A stretch of DNA of 64,000 nucleotides, taken from assembly GCA_030512335.1 (NCBI GenBank), contig JAULSU010000001.1, positions 4,712,001 through 4,776,000 of the forward strand, written 5' to 3'. This DNA comes from Immersiella caudata. Lineage: Eukaryota > Ascomycota > Sordariomycetes > Sordariales > Lasiosphaeriaceae. The position numbers and the translations under genes were made by a program. A model generated the notes under the pieces. The model was not told the origin of the DNA. It ran no database searches and saw only the letters and a list, made by a program, of their open reading frames with translations. How positions within the stretch are numbered: position 1 is the stretch's first letter; the number at the start of each line of letters is the position of its first letter. Below, piece by piece: positions 43,836-53,809 of this stretch.

Positions 43836-44570
43836 CCGATAACGACATGATTGACTGGATTACATGATACGATACCCCGGGCAAAAAATAATGGGCATTG
43901 CGTTTGGTGCGTTGGTATATGGCTTTGCGTTGCTTCGAGGGCCGAGGCCAGCTGAATCGGCGAATGGGCAATTTAGAATTACTCTGCATTTGGTAGGTAG
44001 TTGGCATTGTTTTTGCTGGCTGATTCTTCTTTGTTCGGTTCTGAGTAGTCGGTTTGAGGAGATCACGTTTCTTTGCAAAATACAGTATCTGGGTATATTG
44101 CATCAGATTGGATTCGGCATGAGGAGTTGCAAAATATGCATCTGAATGATATAGTGCGAATCATAGAGTTTAAAATACTAAAGTGAAAGGGGCGGCTACT
44201 ACCAGGTATAATGTGCTGGTTCTGGAGCTGGCATGTATGGTAGCTTTTGGAGGAGAGATGGGGAATGTGAATCGGCGAACCATCGCCAAGTACATAGGAA
44301 CTACTGACCTTCATATACCTAACATTACTGATCCGTTGGTTCACACATTGTGCTGCGCCGTCGGCTGAGCATGATCTGGCGGCTAGAGCCGACGCGAAGT
44401 TGAGATTCCCTCAAGTCATAAGTCACGATATGGATAGAAAGAACCAAAAAAAAAAAAAAAAAAAAAAAAAAACATACAACACCAGGGATTCGCTGGTCGT
44501 CACCGACCCAACTACTAGTCTGGCGGTTACTGGATTATCGGTGGGAGAGCGGACGGGATCCCGAGCTTTC
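43836..44570. other. Intergenic interval with a 27-base A run
   Basis: AT-rich 3' flank of the DUF8004-like gene. It contains an uninterrupted run of 27 A at 44446-44472. No gene seen. Confidence 0.6.
44446..44472 (+). repeat. Poly-A run (27 A)
   Basis: Uninterrupted A tract. It may be a plain mononucleotide microsatellite or the tail scar of a retroposed sequence, but I see no flanking target duplication or coding remnant. Length in the assembly may be inexact. Confidence 0.9.
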
Positions 44571-45448
44571 CTATGGGTGGTGGTCGTAAGTGCAAAGTAT
44601 GCCTAATTTGGCAGCCCTCCAGTATTCCCCAGGAAGTCTGGGTTCAAGCACAGACTTACTCTGAAGGCTGGGTCCGAGCTCCTTGAGAGCGAGTCGAGCT
44701 TCCTCCGCTCTGTTGCTGATAGCCGCATGAACGGGAATAACGATGTCAACAACGTCGCCAAGCCCTGCGCCGGTAGGGAGCGAGGGGTACTGGGGCACGA
44801 TGGTCCTGGCCAGAAACTGGCCGTATTCAAGCTCCCTGCGGTAAGGGGCGAAACCATTTGTCGTAAAGGTGGTTATAGAGCAGCTCGAGTAGTAGGTAAC
44901 CGAGGGAAGAGTGTTTTGTCCGCCGTCATGATGTAAAGGGCAACCGACTTACTACATCAGAAATCGGCTTGCTCCAGGGTCATGTCCGCAGCGAGACCTT
45001 CCAGGTCCTTGATGTCCAGCTCGTAAAGAAAGGAGTGGACCGCATTATATTTGTACACCAGCCGCCGGTGATGTGACTCCCATTCTAGGCGGAGATGGTG
45101 CAGGATGCGGTGCCGGGGCAAGGGAGCCATGGACTGGGTTGCCATAGTGGCACTAGTACAGGCACTGGTATAGGACATATTAGCCATTCTATTGGGAGAA
45201 ATTTGGACCAAGGGCTTTTCTGGAGGGTGTTGGTACCCAGGTGTATAATTGCTGTGGTCAGTTTGTGGTGCAGAACAGACGGGCGGAGACCACGTCGTGG
45301 TACACGAGGTAAGACGGCCTTCTGGTAGGTTGGTGGAGCCTAGGGGCTCAGCCGTGTGATGATCTGATGTTGGGTGTGCAAGACGGCGGCTGGATGTCAA
45401 AGACGGTCTGTGGAGGAAAACGGGAGAGAGGTTGGCCAGCGATGGCAT
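44571..45448 (-). CDS. Doubtful hypothetical gene, probably multi-exon
   Basis: Two adjacent minus-strand open stretches may be exons of one gene. The first, 45448-44957, encodes 163 residues with the coding-like end HRRLVYKYNAVHSFLYELDIKDLEGLAADM. The second, open from 44948 to 44571, contains NTLPSVTYYSSCSITTF followed by LEYGQFLARTIVPQYPSLPTGAGLG. I could not find a splice pair that joins them cleanly: the obvious GTAAGT lies after an in-frame stop. There is no domain, and no clear signal peptide at 45448. Either the exon structure differs from what I see, or this is a decayed or lineage-specific gene. Confidence 0.25.
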
Positions 45449-47810
45449 TCTAACTTTGCCAATATAGAATAGAGTTCTGGCTCCGCAGAGTCAACCCCAC
45501 CATTGCTGAAGCACAACGCTTCGCTTGGCTTAGGTGGGGTGACTGAACCTAGGACCAAGGCGCTTTTGACAAGGCGCTAAAATTCGTGCATGCGCTCCCC
45601 TCTCGCTTTCATCCATCGCCCACGGTAGGGGCCAAAAGGGAGGAATTTGGCCATGATGTGCGTTAAGTTGATCGGGAAGGGCGGGCAGGGGGAAGGGGCA
45701 CCGAGAAGGCCGGTGTTCCTCCGCCTCTCAAGTAACGGTATCCGAGAAAAGCGGCGGCCACATTGGTGCCGCTTCCAAGATCTCCCGGCCCGTTGTACGT
45801 GATATATAGGGTTAGGGTTGATAGACCCACCCAACTATCGACCACCCCAAACCGCTCACCTAGAGCCCCACTTATGTGGAAGCGGGATCACCAGTACCTA
45901 TGGTCGTATGTGCTCGTTTGGTGTTTGCGAGCTCCCCATCTACGCAGCGCGGCAGGTGGCGCGGTGCCTGGCGTAGGTGTTGCCGAACGCCTCTCTGAAG
46001 CAATGCGCAGAAGCGGAGCGTGTGGTCCTCGGCAGGCCCCCACACCTGCCGGACGGCACACTCACCTCGGAGTTGGCTCCCGCTGGCCGTCCGCTGCGCA
46101 TTTCCATCTCCCTCTTTCACGGGTTAGCGCCTTTGCGCATTTTCCAATTCCATTGTTCGCTACCTGGGTATCTGCAGATCCGTGGTGACGAGGCCAGGCA
46201 GCGCTTTTGCGCATCTTCGCAAAGGGGACAAGCCCTCGATGATCCAACGCCTGAATCGACCTTCATCATCACCGTCCGATGGGTTACCACAGATGAAATC
46301 CAGGCCCTGCACGCATTCTGCGCGCCCGCGCGCAGCACAGAGGGGCACCATGATGCGCATGCCACCGCCAGCATGTGGACCCAAAAGACCGCCCAGCGAC
46401 CCCACATTTGTCAATTCTCGGTAGAAGACCCCCTCTTGATTCGCCAGCGCGCATCTACTCATCGAGGAAGCACGAACCGTGACAATCTTGAAGACCCCCA
46501 TCCGCCCTCTTTGCGCTGGTGTCATCCGCGTCCAAGAGGCCAAAGCATGACTGTCTCTTTGCATGCCCTCCGTATAGGCATCTAGCGGTGTGAAGATTGT
46601 GTGTGGGCGAGATGATGAGCTGGCAGTCCGTACACCACCCACCTCAGCTCACCTTGCACCCAACCCACCTCCACCAATCTAGGTAGGTTCCAACCGTAGA
46701 TCCACCCAACACCCTACCAGTATCTGCTCCCTTGACAATCCCCATGCACTCTCACCAAACTTCCCACCCTCAGTTCCAATTACCCGATCTTCAAACCCGC
46801 AAGTTTGGAATCAAACCGCAGACATTGGCCTTGGCAAGAAAATAACTCGCTTCCTCCATGTCCATAAGACCACCCACTAGGTATCGTCTGGTGGTGAACG
46901 CGCAACCTCGATGGCCATTTTTGGTTGCACTGCATTGGCATGGCATTTTGGCTTTGGACCCCAATGCCATGCCAGCGAAGTACCATCCCCACCCACGAGG
47001 CTGCATATGGGACTAGCTTGCCTTTGCTCCCTACAGAAAGACGGGTACACGCCCAAAAACTGATGGAATTTGTTAGGTGCTTGACAGTGTACAGATTGAC
47101 AATTAGTTTGGTTTGCTTTCTCTTGAATGGTGGCAAAGGGGGAGGTGTCTTTGGCGTACGTCGGGAAAGGGGCTGATGGTCGTATAAGTCGCCAAAGCAG
47201 GCTCTTCCGCCCTTTGCAACCTCACTCCCCCCCCCCCATCGTCACCTTCCGCCACGCAATTGAGCAAGGACCGTCGGTAGACACAAACTAGACAGATCCT
47301 GTACAACCTTCGCTAACATTTCGCAACAGCTAAAGCTGTACAACCCCCTTTTTTGTTCACACCTCCCACCCACTCACACCCACTGGGCAGTTTTCGGTGT
47401 AAGAGTATACAACTCATTGGTCAATCCGCGCCAGGGGCCACGGCTTTCGACCAATCAGAGCCCCCTGCCTCACCGATTTTGGCCCTCAGCCATGCCGTGC
47501 CTTGTGCTCACGGAGGGCAGGAGGCTCTTCGTGACAACGGACGGATGGACGCAGAAAACCGCCCTCTCCTCAGGCCCATGACCCGGCAGCCTAAAAACCT
47601 CCTTTGCTCCTCGAGTAGCACATCGAGAACCCAGACAGCGAAATTTTCGGTGACCGGGATTCTTCCGTTCACGAACATGCTTTGCCGTCTTGGGGCGCCT
47701 CGTCTATCTTTGCCTCGAGCAGTCTGTTAGTCGGTGCTGCTGCTTCCCATACTTTCCGTACGTCGAAACGCAGCCACTAGCCACTCGCATCCGTCACCCG
47801 CGAACCAACC
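45449..47810. other. 2.4-kb intergenic interval
   Basis: No gene supported. It holds a TTAGGG-type repeat at 45807-45819 and an 11-C run at 47227-47237. The frame at 45977-46585 (202 codons) overlaps long frames on the other strand and has no recognisable feature. The right end looks like the leader of the 47811 gene. Confidence 0.5.
45807..45819 (+). promoter_or_regulatory. TTAGGG double repeat
   Basis: TAGGGTTAGGGTT, about 360 bp upstream of the doubtful minus-strand gene. It could be a Tbf1-type site or chance. It is far too short to be a telomere remnant. Confidence 0.25.
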
Positions 47811-49612
47811 ATGGAGACCTCGCAGCAGGCCCGCTCCAACCGTGACCCCTTTATTTTCGGCAGCTCCGACTTCCAAACTCAGTCCGCTGCCCCCAGCAAC
47901 CACGCCACACCCAAGAGGGACGGCTTAGATCAGACCAGGGAAAGGACCGAAACCCCCAGACCACCCAGGGGGGAACCCAACCCGTGGACTTTTGAAATGT
48001 GCTTCGACTACCACAAGTATGAAGGAGGGGTAGAGACCGACGCAACCACGCAGTCGGACCTGTTCTCGGAAGGCAGTCCCGAAACCACCCCCTCAGCCCT
48101 GACCGCCGGGTCGTCGGTCGTGACAGGGCCAGACCTCGACGATGAAGATCATGAGATGATTGATGCCCCGATCTCACCGGAGCCACACCAAGACCTCCCC
48201 TGGCCAAAGGAACCCAACCCTGATCTGCCCCGTCACCCTACCATCCATGATCACGAAGACCTCACACCACACTATGAGGCAACCCCCAGCCCTATGCCAC
48301 TACATCCGGCTCCTAGGCATACGAGGAGACCCTCGCGAGCATCACTCCCTCCGACCGCTGGCGTGAGGACCCGCAAAGTGGCCGATACTCAGAAGACCAG
48401 AGAGGTACGAGAGAATAGTTCATGTACCATGTGCAAGAGCACCAAGGTCAGCGTAGGTACCTCTGACGTCCTGTCGTTGTCGAATGTTATTGACAGGCTT
48501 GTAGTGCAGCGTCGAAGGTGTTTGCCCGAAATGCGTCAAACTGTGCGATGACCACGCCGTCAGCCCTGAGAAGGTTTGCATCCGACGAACGCCCCTAGAA
48601 TCGGTGGGTAGTCTGGCGAGTATGTCTCCCGTCATCCAGTGTCAACAGACCTGTCCTAACTGCCCTGTTGCAGATCGTTGGTGCCAGGACAACGCAGGCG
48701 CGCTCCCTCCCAGCAGCTTTCAACCTTCTGCCAGCTTCCCTGTTCGGATATTGTTTTCCAAGGACGTTCACCAACCCAGTCTGCAGCTGCAGGCGATGCC
48801 ACATCGCAATGCAATCGCTCTCTGGGCTAGAAGCCAGCTGAAAGCCAGCGCAAATGATAGTTTTGACTTTCTAATCCAGCAACTTTTGGTTGTCTATGTC
48901 GAACAAAGAGCCCTTGATCATGCCAACAGCCTCGAGCCAAACACTGGGGACGCTTTTCTGAAATCTCAGAACGAGTGGCTGGACAAGCTTTTGATGATGA
49001 GGTGCATGTGGAATGTGTGGAGTTGCGAGACGTTCTGTGTCCTCGACTCTAGGGGACAACCTCTGACGGGTTCGACAAAAGCAGTTCAAGACTACCTCCA
49101 CCAATTTGCTGGGTTGGAAATTTCGTGGCTGGAGAAGGTCGTGCTCAGAGAACTCGACAAACTGCAGACTGGCATCAAGGGCGATCAACCGCTTCTGACC
49201 TCGGCTTACCACATCGGCGTGTGGATTGCGATGTGGCAACTTATTATGATGTATCGACAGCCCGCCCCGCTCTGGTTTCAGAGGGCACAATTCCGGGAGA
49301 CAACGGAGGAACTGTTCAACAAAGTCGTAGTGCTGTACTCTGCGCTTTTCCGGACCACCAAGGCATTGAACCACCTCATTGGCGCCGGTTCAAGGGTATT
49401 TGGCGGGAAGCCGATTGTGGCTGAGGCTTTCGAGAAGGCTTGGGCGTCTCACACCAAGTTTTGTAAGTGCGCCAAATGCTACCCAAGGAAGACTCTTCTG
49501 ACAGCTTTTAGACAACTCATTCAGATACCAATTTTCCGGGGACGAGCTCATCCAAGGGCTGGTAATCAAGAAAGAATCCGAGGTCCTCCGTAGGAAACGT
49601 GGCCGGAAGTAG
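47811..49612 (+). CDS. Atypical Zn2Cys6-like putative transcription regulator
   Basis: Exons 47811-48452, 48505-48607, 48674-49462 and 49512-49612, giving 544 residues, all joined in frame with short introns (52, 66 and 49 nt) and CTAAC/CTGAC branch sites. The first ~200 residues are acidic and Pro-rich. A cysteine cluster then spans the first intron: SCTMCKSTKVS joined to CSVEGVCPKCVKLC, continuing to SPEKVCIRR. This matches Zn2Cys6 spacing for C1-C5 (x2, x6, x5, x2). The last cysteine is either 3 or 14 residues after C5 instead of the usual 6-9. The remainder is helical and Trp-rich, like fungal regulator bodies (for example DKLLMMRCMWNVWSCETFCVL). The C-terminus ends in basic VLRRKRGRK, a possible nuclear signal. 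Unspliced reading gives two false smaller proteins. Targets unknown. Confidence 0.8.
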
Positions 49613-49786
49613 GAGACGGGAGCGTGTAGGCAGGTAGTTTGGCTTTTTTGCATCTGAGCGTCATGGTTCTTGGAGTTTCGGATGGCAAAAACACGAGGCG
49701 TCGTTAATATCGAGGTCCGCCTCAAAAGAAACAGGAATTTTGAGTGGGTATTATTGTCGGTATGGAGACTGGCTGGCTGTGGCCTA

Positions 49787-51719
49787 TTATGCCAGGTGGC
49801 TGATGGTGACAACAACTTTCTTGCCATCTCCTTGGTTTTCGGCAGCCTTGATGGTGTCGATCAGGTCCTGCGTCTGGATTCCTCGTCCAGCCCTCTCGCT
49901 GATGGATATGTCGAGGAATATCTTTAGTTTCTTTGACTTCTCTGATGTGCATCGAAACCTGAAATCCCAGTTAGCTCAGCAGCAGCTAGGTAATCAAAAT
50001 ACACAAAACCTACCTGATGCTTTCCGCGATGGCGTTGATGTCTTTTGGCCACCTCGTGACGACCATTGCTAGCACAGCACTCACCGCGCCAATATAGGCA
50101 GCCCAGAATAGCGCGTCGGGATCAACGGCATCAACCATGGCACATAGAGAGCGGTAGAGCTGCTGGTCGATAGCGCCGAGACTTGTCCCCCATCTCGCAC
50201 ACAGTGTAAGACCAAGGACGGCACGTCTCAGGTGTGTCAAGCCAGGGGTGCCCAGATTCTGTGTAACCGCGTCGTGCAACGCGGCTGAGGAGTTTGCGTC
50301 AGAATCCGCTCCCAGGCCATCCCATATCCTGCTCGCATAGATGCGACCGAGTTGCAGCCCAAAGACTGTGGTGGTATCAACGTCACCGAGGCTTTGTGGA
50401 AGAGCTGACACGAGGGTGTCTAGAAGGTGCTGTGCCCCTGATCCGTCTTGAACAGGGCTTAGCATGGTTGACAACCCGCGTATCTCGAGACAGGTCAAAG
50501 GGTCGCTCTCTCGTATGCTGAGAGGGAGCTTCATCATGAGGGCACCCTCCCTATTCCCACCGGCACAGAACGTGACGGACCGGATGCGTGGTATCGCCGC
50601 AATCAGCCCCTCGACAACTGTGACGATGGCAGGAAACTGGGCCCGCCGGCGCTTGGACATCCCGAAGATCTTGCCCTCGTAGCTCTTGTTGATCTTGGTC
50701 ATATCTTTCGTCTTCCCAAACGCCTTTCCGGAGGCAACATATGATCCAATGGACGCAATGGGGTATGGCCGGATAGGGTCGTTGTGCATCAACATGCTTC
50801 CATAACCTCTAAACCCGCCGCCACAGAGATAGACATCGACTCCGGTTGACTTCTTGTCACCGTCGAGAGCCGCAGCAGTTGTAGCAGCCAACGTAGGGAA
50901 GCTGGTCCGTAGTTTGTGAAAGGACTCGGCCATGCTGGCTTGGAGCTTCGACGTCTCAGCGTGGCGGACTTCGGAGTCGGACGTTTCTAGGAAGCGGATC
51001 AGACGGGCAGCCCCAAACGGCATGCTCTGTCCCGCGAGCGCTGCCGCAATTTCGTAGTTGACTCCGCCATCAGCTTGGGCGTTGAGCTTCGCAGCGTAGG
51101 TATCCATGTATGTCATCTGAACGCTGCCCCCGCCCAGGTCGAGGAACAACCCCTTGACATCAGCGAAACCTGACCTAGCTCCAACGGCCCCGAACAAGGT
51201 TTCCACCTGGGGAGCGAGGATCTGTACCACCAGGTCTGGGGTTTCTTTTCTGATGGCCTCGAGCATAGACGCAGCATTTTGGGCTCTCCGCATGGCTTCG
51301 GTGGCGAACACCGATACCTGGCTAGGCGGTACGCCGTAGTCTTCAACGGCGATAGACCTGAAGCGTGCCAGAGTTTGCGAGACCAGCTGGATAATTTCTT
51401 CGGGAAATTTCAGCGGCTGGTTTCCCTGGCCCTCGCATGACTTGTTGAGAGCGTCAAAGAGTGAGATGGCTGCTCGTTCCCGGTACACGCATCTGAGGAG
51501 CCTGGTCTGCGGGGGCGAGAGATCTGATATGGAGAAGCGAATTCCATTGCTTCGTAGGGAAAAGTAAATGTTAAAAGTCAAGAAGTATGACCAGAGCAGT
51601 GCAAACGCTCACCTCCCCATGTCAACGAGGGCGTAGAGGTGAGATGCGTTTGCCGGGTCCCACCGAGGCATTTTCTCCTCCAAGTTCTCGAGCGTGACGA
51701 TGTCGGCCGGGGCGCTCAT
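49787..51719 (-). CDS. RTG2: RTG2-type Ppx/GppA family protein
   Basis: 604 residues from exons 51719-51613, 51549-50014 and 49958-49787. Both introns interrupt a codon after AG. Yeast Rtg2 senses mitochondrial state in retrograde signalling and is a SLIK/SALSA component; it belongs to the exopolyphosphatase/GppA ASKHA fold. The first phosphate-binding loop spans intron 1 (ALVDMGSNGIRFSISDL). The second is GLFLDLGGGSVQMTYMDTYA. The conserved VSVFATEAMRRAQNA and VYLCGGGFRGYGSMLM blocks are also present. The last exon supplies the C-terminal domain FRCTSEKSKKLKIFLDI to KKVVVTISHLA. The catalytic Glu position in FATEAMR is retained, so hydrolase activity cannot be excluded. A second paralogous role as exopolyphosphatase is the main alternative. 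Confidence 0.88.
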
Positions 51720-52404
51720 TTTGTATCTGGCGAGCGGATCAGAGCTTGCAAAGCGAAAGGGTGTACTGCAAATGGGACTGGTAGGATGACGTGAGGAATT
51801 TTGGGCAGCTGGTCCCCGTGCCTGACGGTTTTCGTGGTCGTTCGATGGTCGTTCTAACTGACCCCGCTGCGATAGCGGCCAATAACACCACCCACGGCAA
51901 GTGCATCAAAATGCTGAACTACAACACGCCTTCACGAAAAGCAAACCAGGCCGCGGCAGTTTAATGGACGTGGGATTGGTAGCTCCAACCAGATAACGTC
52001 ATCCTCGAACAGAAGATTACGGCCGAAATGGAGGTTAGCACAAATGGCGGACAACAAGGTCGTGGGACAAAGACTCGGGCAGAAACCTGAGTCGTCTGGA
52101 TTCGCACAGTGTCGGGGCCACTCGTCCTTGATTCTGATTTTGGATCGCTTGCAGAGCCATTTGATCATCAACTGCCTGCCCCGAGGACCGCGGACCTGTC
52201 CTTACCTGCCGCTCCCAGCCATTTGCCCAACCGAGCAACGCGCGGGCATACTCGAGTTATCCCGAACGACTCTACTAAAAACTCCGCTCGACCAGAACAC
52301 TAGTGTGCCTCATCGAGCCTCTCGACCTCACTCCAGCGCCTTCCGACCCAACCAGGACATCACCATGAACAACACCTTCACCAACGTCCTCATCAACGCC
52401 ACCC
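51720..52404. promoter_or_regulatory. RTG2-type gene promoter region and 3' flank of the next gene
   Basis: 0.7 kb between two minus-strand genes. A CCAAT (GGCCAATAACACC) occurs about 160 bp upstream of the RTG2-type start. No gene seen. Confidence 0.5.
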
Positions 52405-53809
52405 TTACGACCAAACCGTCTCCCTTAGGATTTCACCCATCCCCTGGACCCTGAACAAAGTCGACCGCCCATCACTCCACGTCAGGTCCACGTCCTCCCC
52501 CGTTCCATTCCTCACTAGCACCCCGTCATCTCCCGTAGCCCTCCCCCTTTTAAGCGCAACCTCCCACGCAAAACTCGACCCACCTGGCCCTGCCATCCGG
52601 CCAGCCCTCAACATAACCCCATAGTCCACCATCGCTCTCTGATCCCAGGTGAGCGCCTCCAGCGCTTTCAACTCCTCTCCTTCCAGGAGATCTTCCTTCC
52701 TAACCACCGTCACATTCACCTCACTGGCCATCTTGGTGAACAGTGAGACTTCCTCTAGAGTCGTGCCGGTGGCTAGGTAGGCAATTTTTACCTTGGATGT
52801 GGCGAGATAGTCGACTAGATCATCTGCTTGCACGTCGAAAGGGGGAAGGGTGTATTTTGCGTCTTGTTCGGTGCGGAGGTGGATGGCTACGAAAGTGTTC
52901 TTCAGATGTTGGGCCGGAAGGCCTCCGCGGGGGTTGATGCCGATACGATGCCGTTTTGATAGGGCGTAGAGGACGGCGGCAGAGAGACGGAGAATGTCCT
53001 TGCGGATCGTCAGGATGCGGCCGAACTGGTGGGTGAAATGCGCGTTTTCGGCAGAGGTCGGAAAAGCCCAGTTTGTAACGGGGAGGTGGAAACGGATCGG
53101 AAGAGTACGTTTCTCAGAGGGGGAGATTTTGCCAATATAGGTCTTAATCTGGTCTGCGAGGAGAGTGGTGTCGTTGACGATGGCGCCTTTGACGAGGTCG
53201 GTGTGGGTGGTTGCGAGAGAAATGGGATGGGGTTGTTGAAGACTGGGGACGTCCCAGAGATCGTCGAGGGAACGGTGAAACTTCATTTGGGGGCAAGACT
53301 GACTGAGGGAGCGGTTGAGGAACAGGAAGTCAAAGAAATATTCCAGCGAAACGCCTTTGATAGGGCCGCCGCCGTTCCAAGGGGTGGGCTTGGCCACGTC
53401 TAGACGTTTGACGATGCGAGGGACGATCAGTTCGGCTGCTGGGCGTTAGTGTTGTAGCTGTTGGAGGCAGAGTGAGATTCTCACCTCCCATCTCAATGGC
53501 AAAGCGAACGCAGTTGAGGTGAGCGTTTTTGACCTGGCCGAAACCACCTGCTGGCGGGTCGCAGGACAAGAACAGACCTGGGGTCCATTGCTTGCTTGCG
53601 CACAGCTCTGCGATGGACTGCCCGTTAAACGCGCCATCAATCTCATGACTCAGAAAGTCCGAGATGAAGAGCTCCTTTTCATCCTGGAAGTGGCGAGTAA
53701 GCCCATCATATGCCGCTCTGTATGGTATGATAGACCCCAGGAGCCAAACTGCAACGACAAACGGGACCACGATTTTCAACAGTTGCAGGAGCCGTGGTGA
53801 GGTCAGCAT
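52405..53809 (-). CDS. O-fucosyltransferase-like type II membrane protein
   Basis: Exons 53809-53485 and 53438-52405, 452 residues. The N-terminal signal anchor (LLKIVVPFVVAVWLLGSIIPY) predicts a type II protein with a luminal catalytic domain in the ER/Golgi. The fold is that of the GDP-fucose protein O-fucosyltransferase group. GGFGQVKNAHLNCVRFAIEM matches the nucleotide-sugar loop, NTFVAIHLRTEQDA carries the HLRxExD motif, and GPGGSSFAWEVALKRG is the typical C-terminal loop. Fungal members are often uncharacterised, so the donor sugar is uncertain. The intron acceptor is a tandem CAGCAG. Using the second AG removes one Ala (451 residues). Intron branch site ACTAACG is clear. Confidence 0.82.

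Noticed and set aside
44446..44472. Poly-A tract as a sign of a retroposed gene
   Set aside because: No target-site duplication, no coding remnant next to it; a simple mononucleotide repeat is sufficient.
45807..45819. Interstitial telomere
   Set aside because: Only two repeat units; consistent with a factor-binding site or chance.
45977..46585. 202-codon plus-strand frame
   Set aside because: Open frames occur on both strands here and none has family features.
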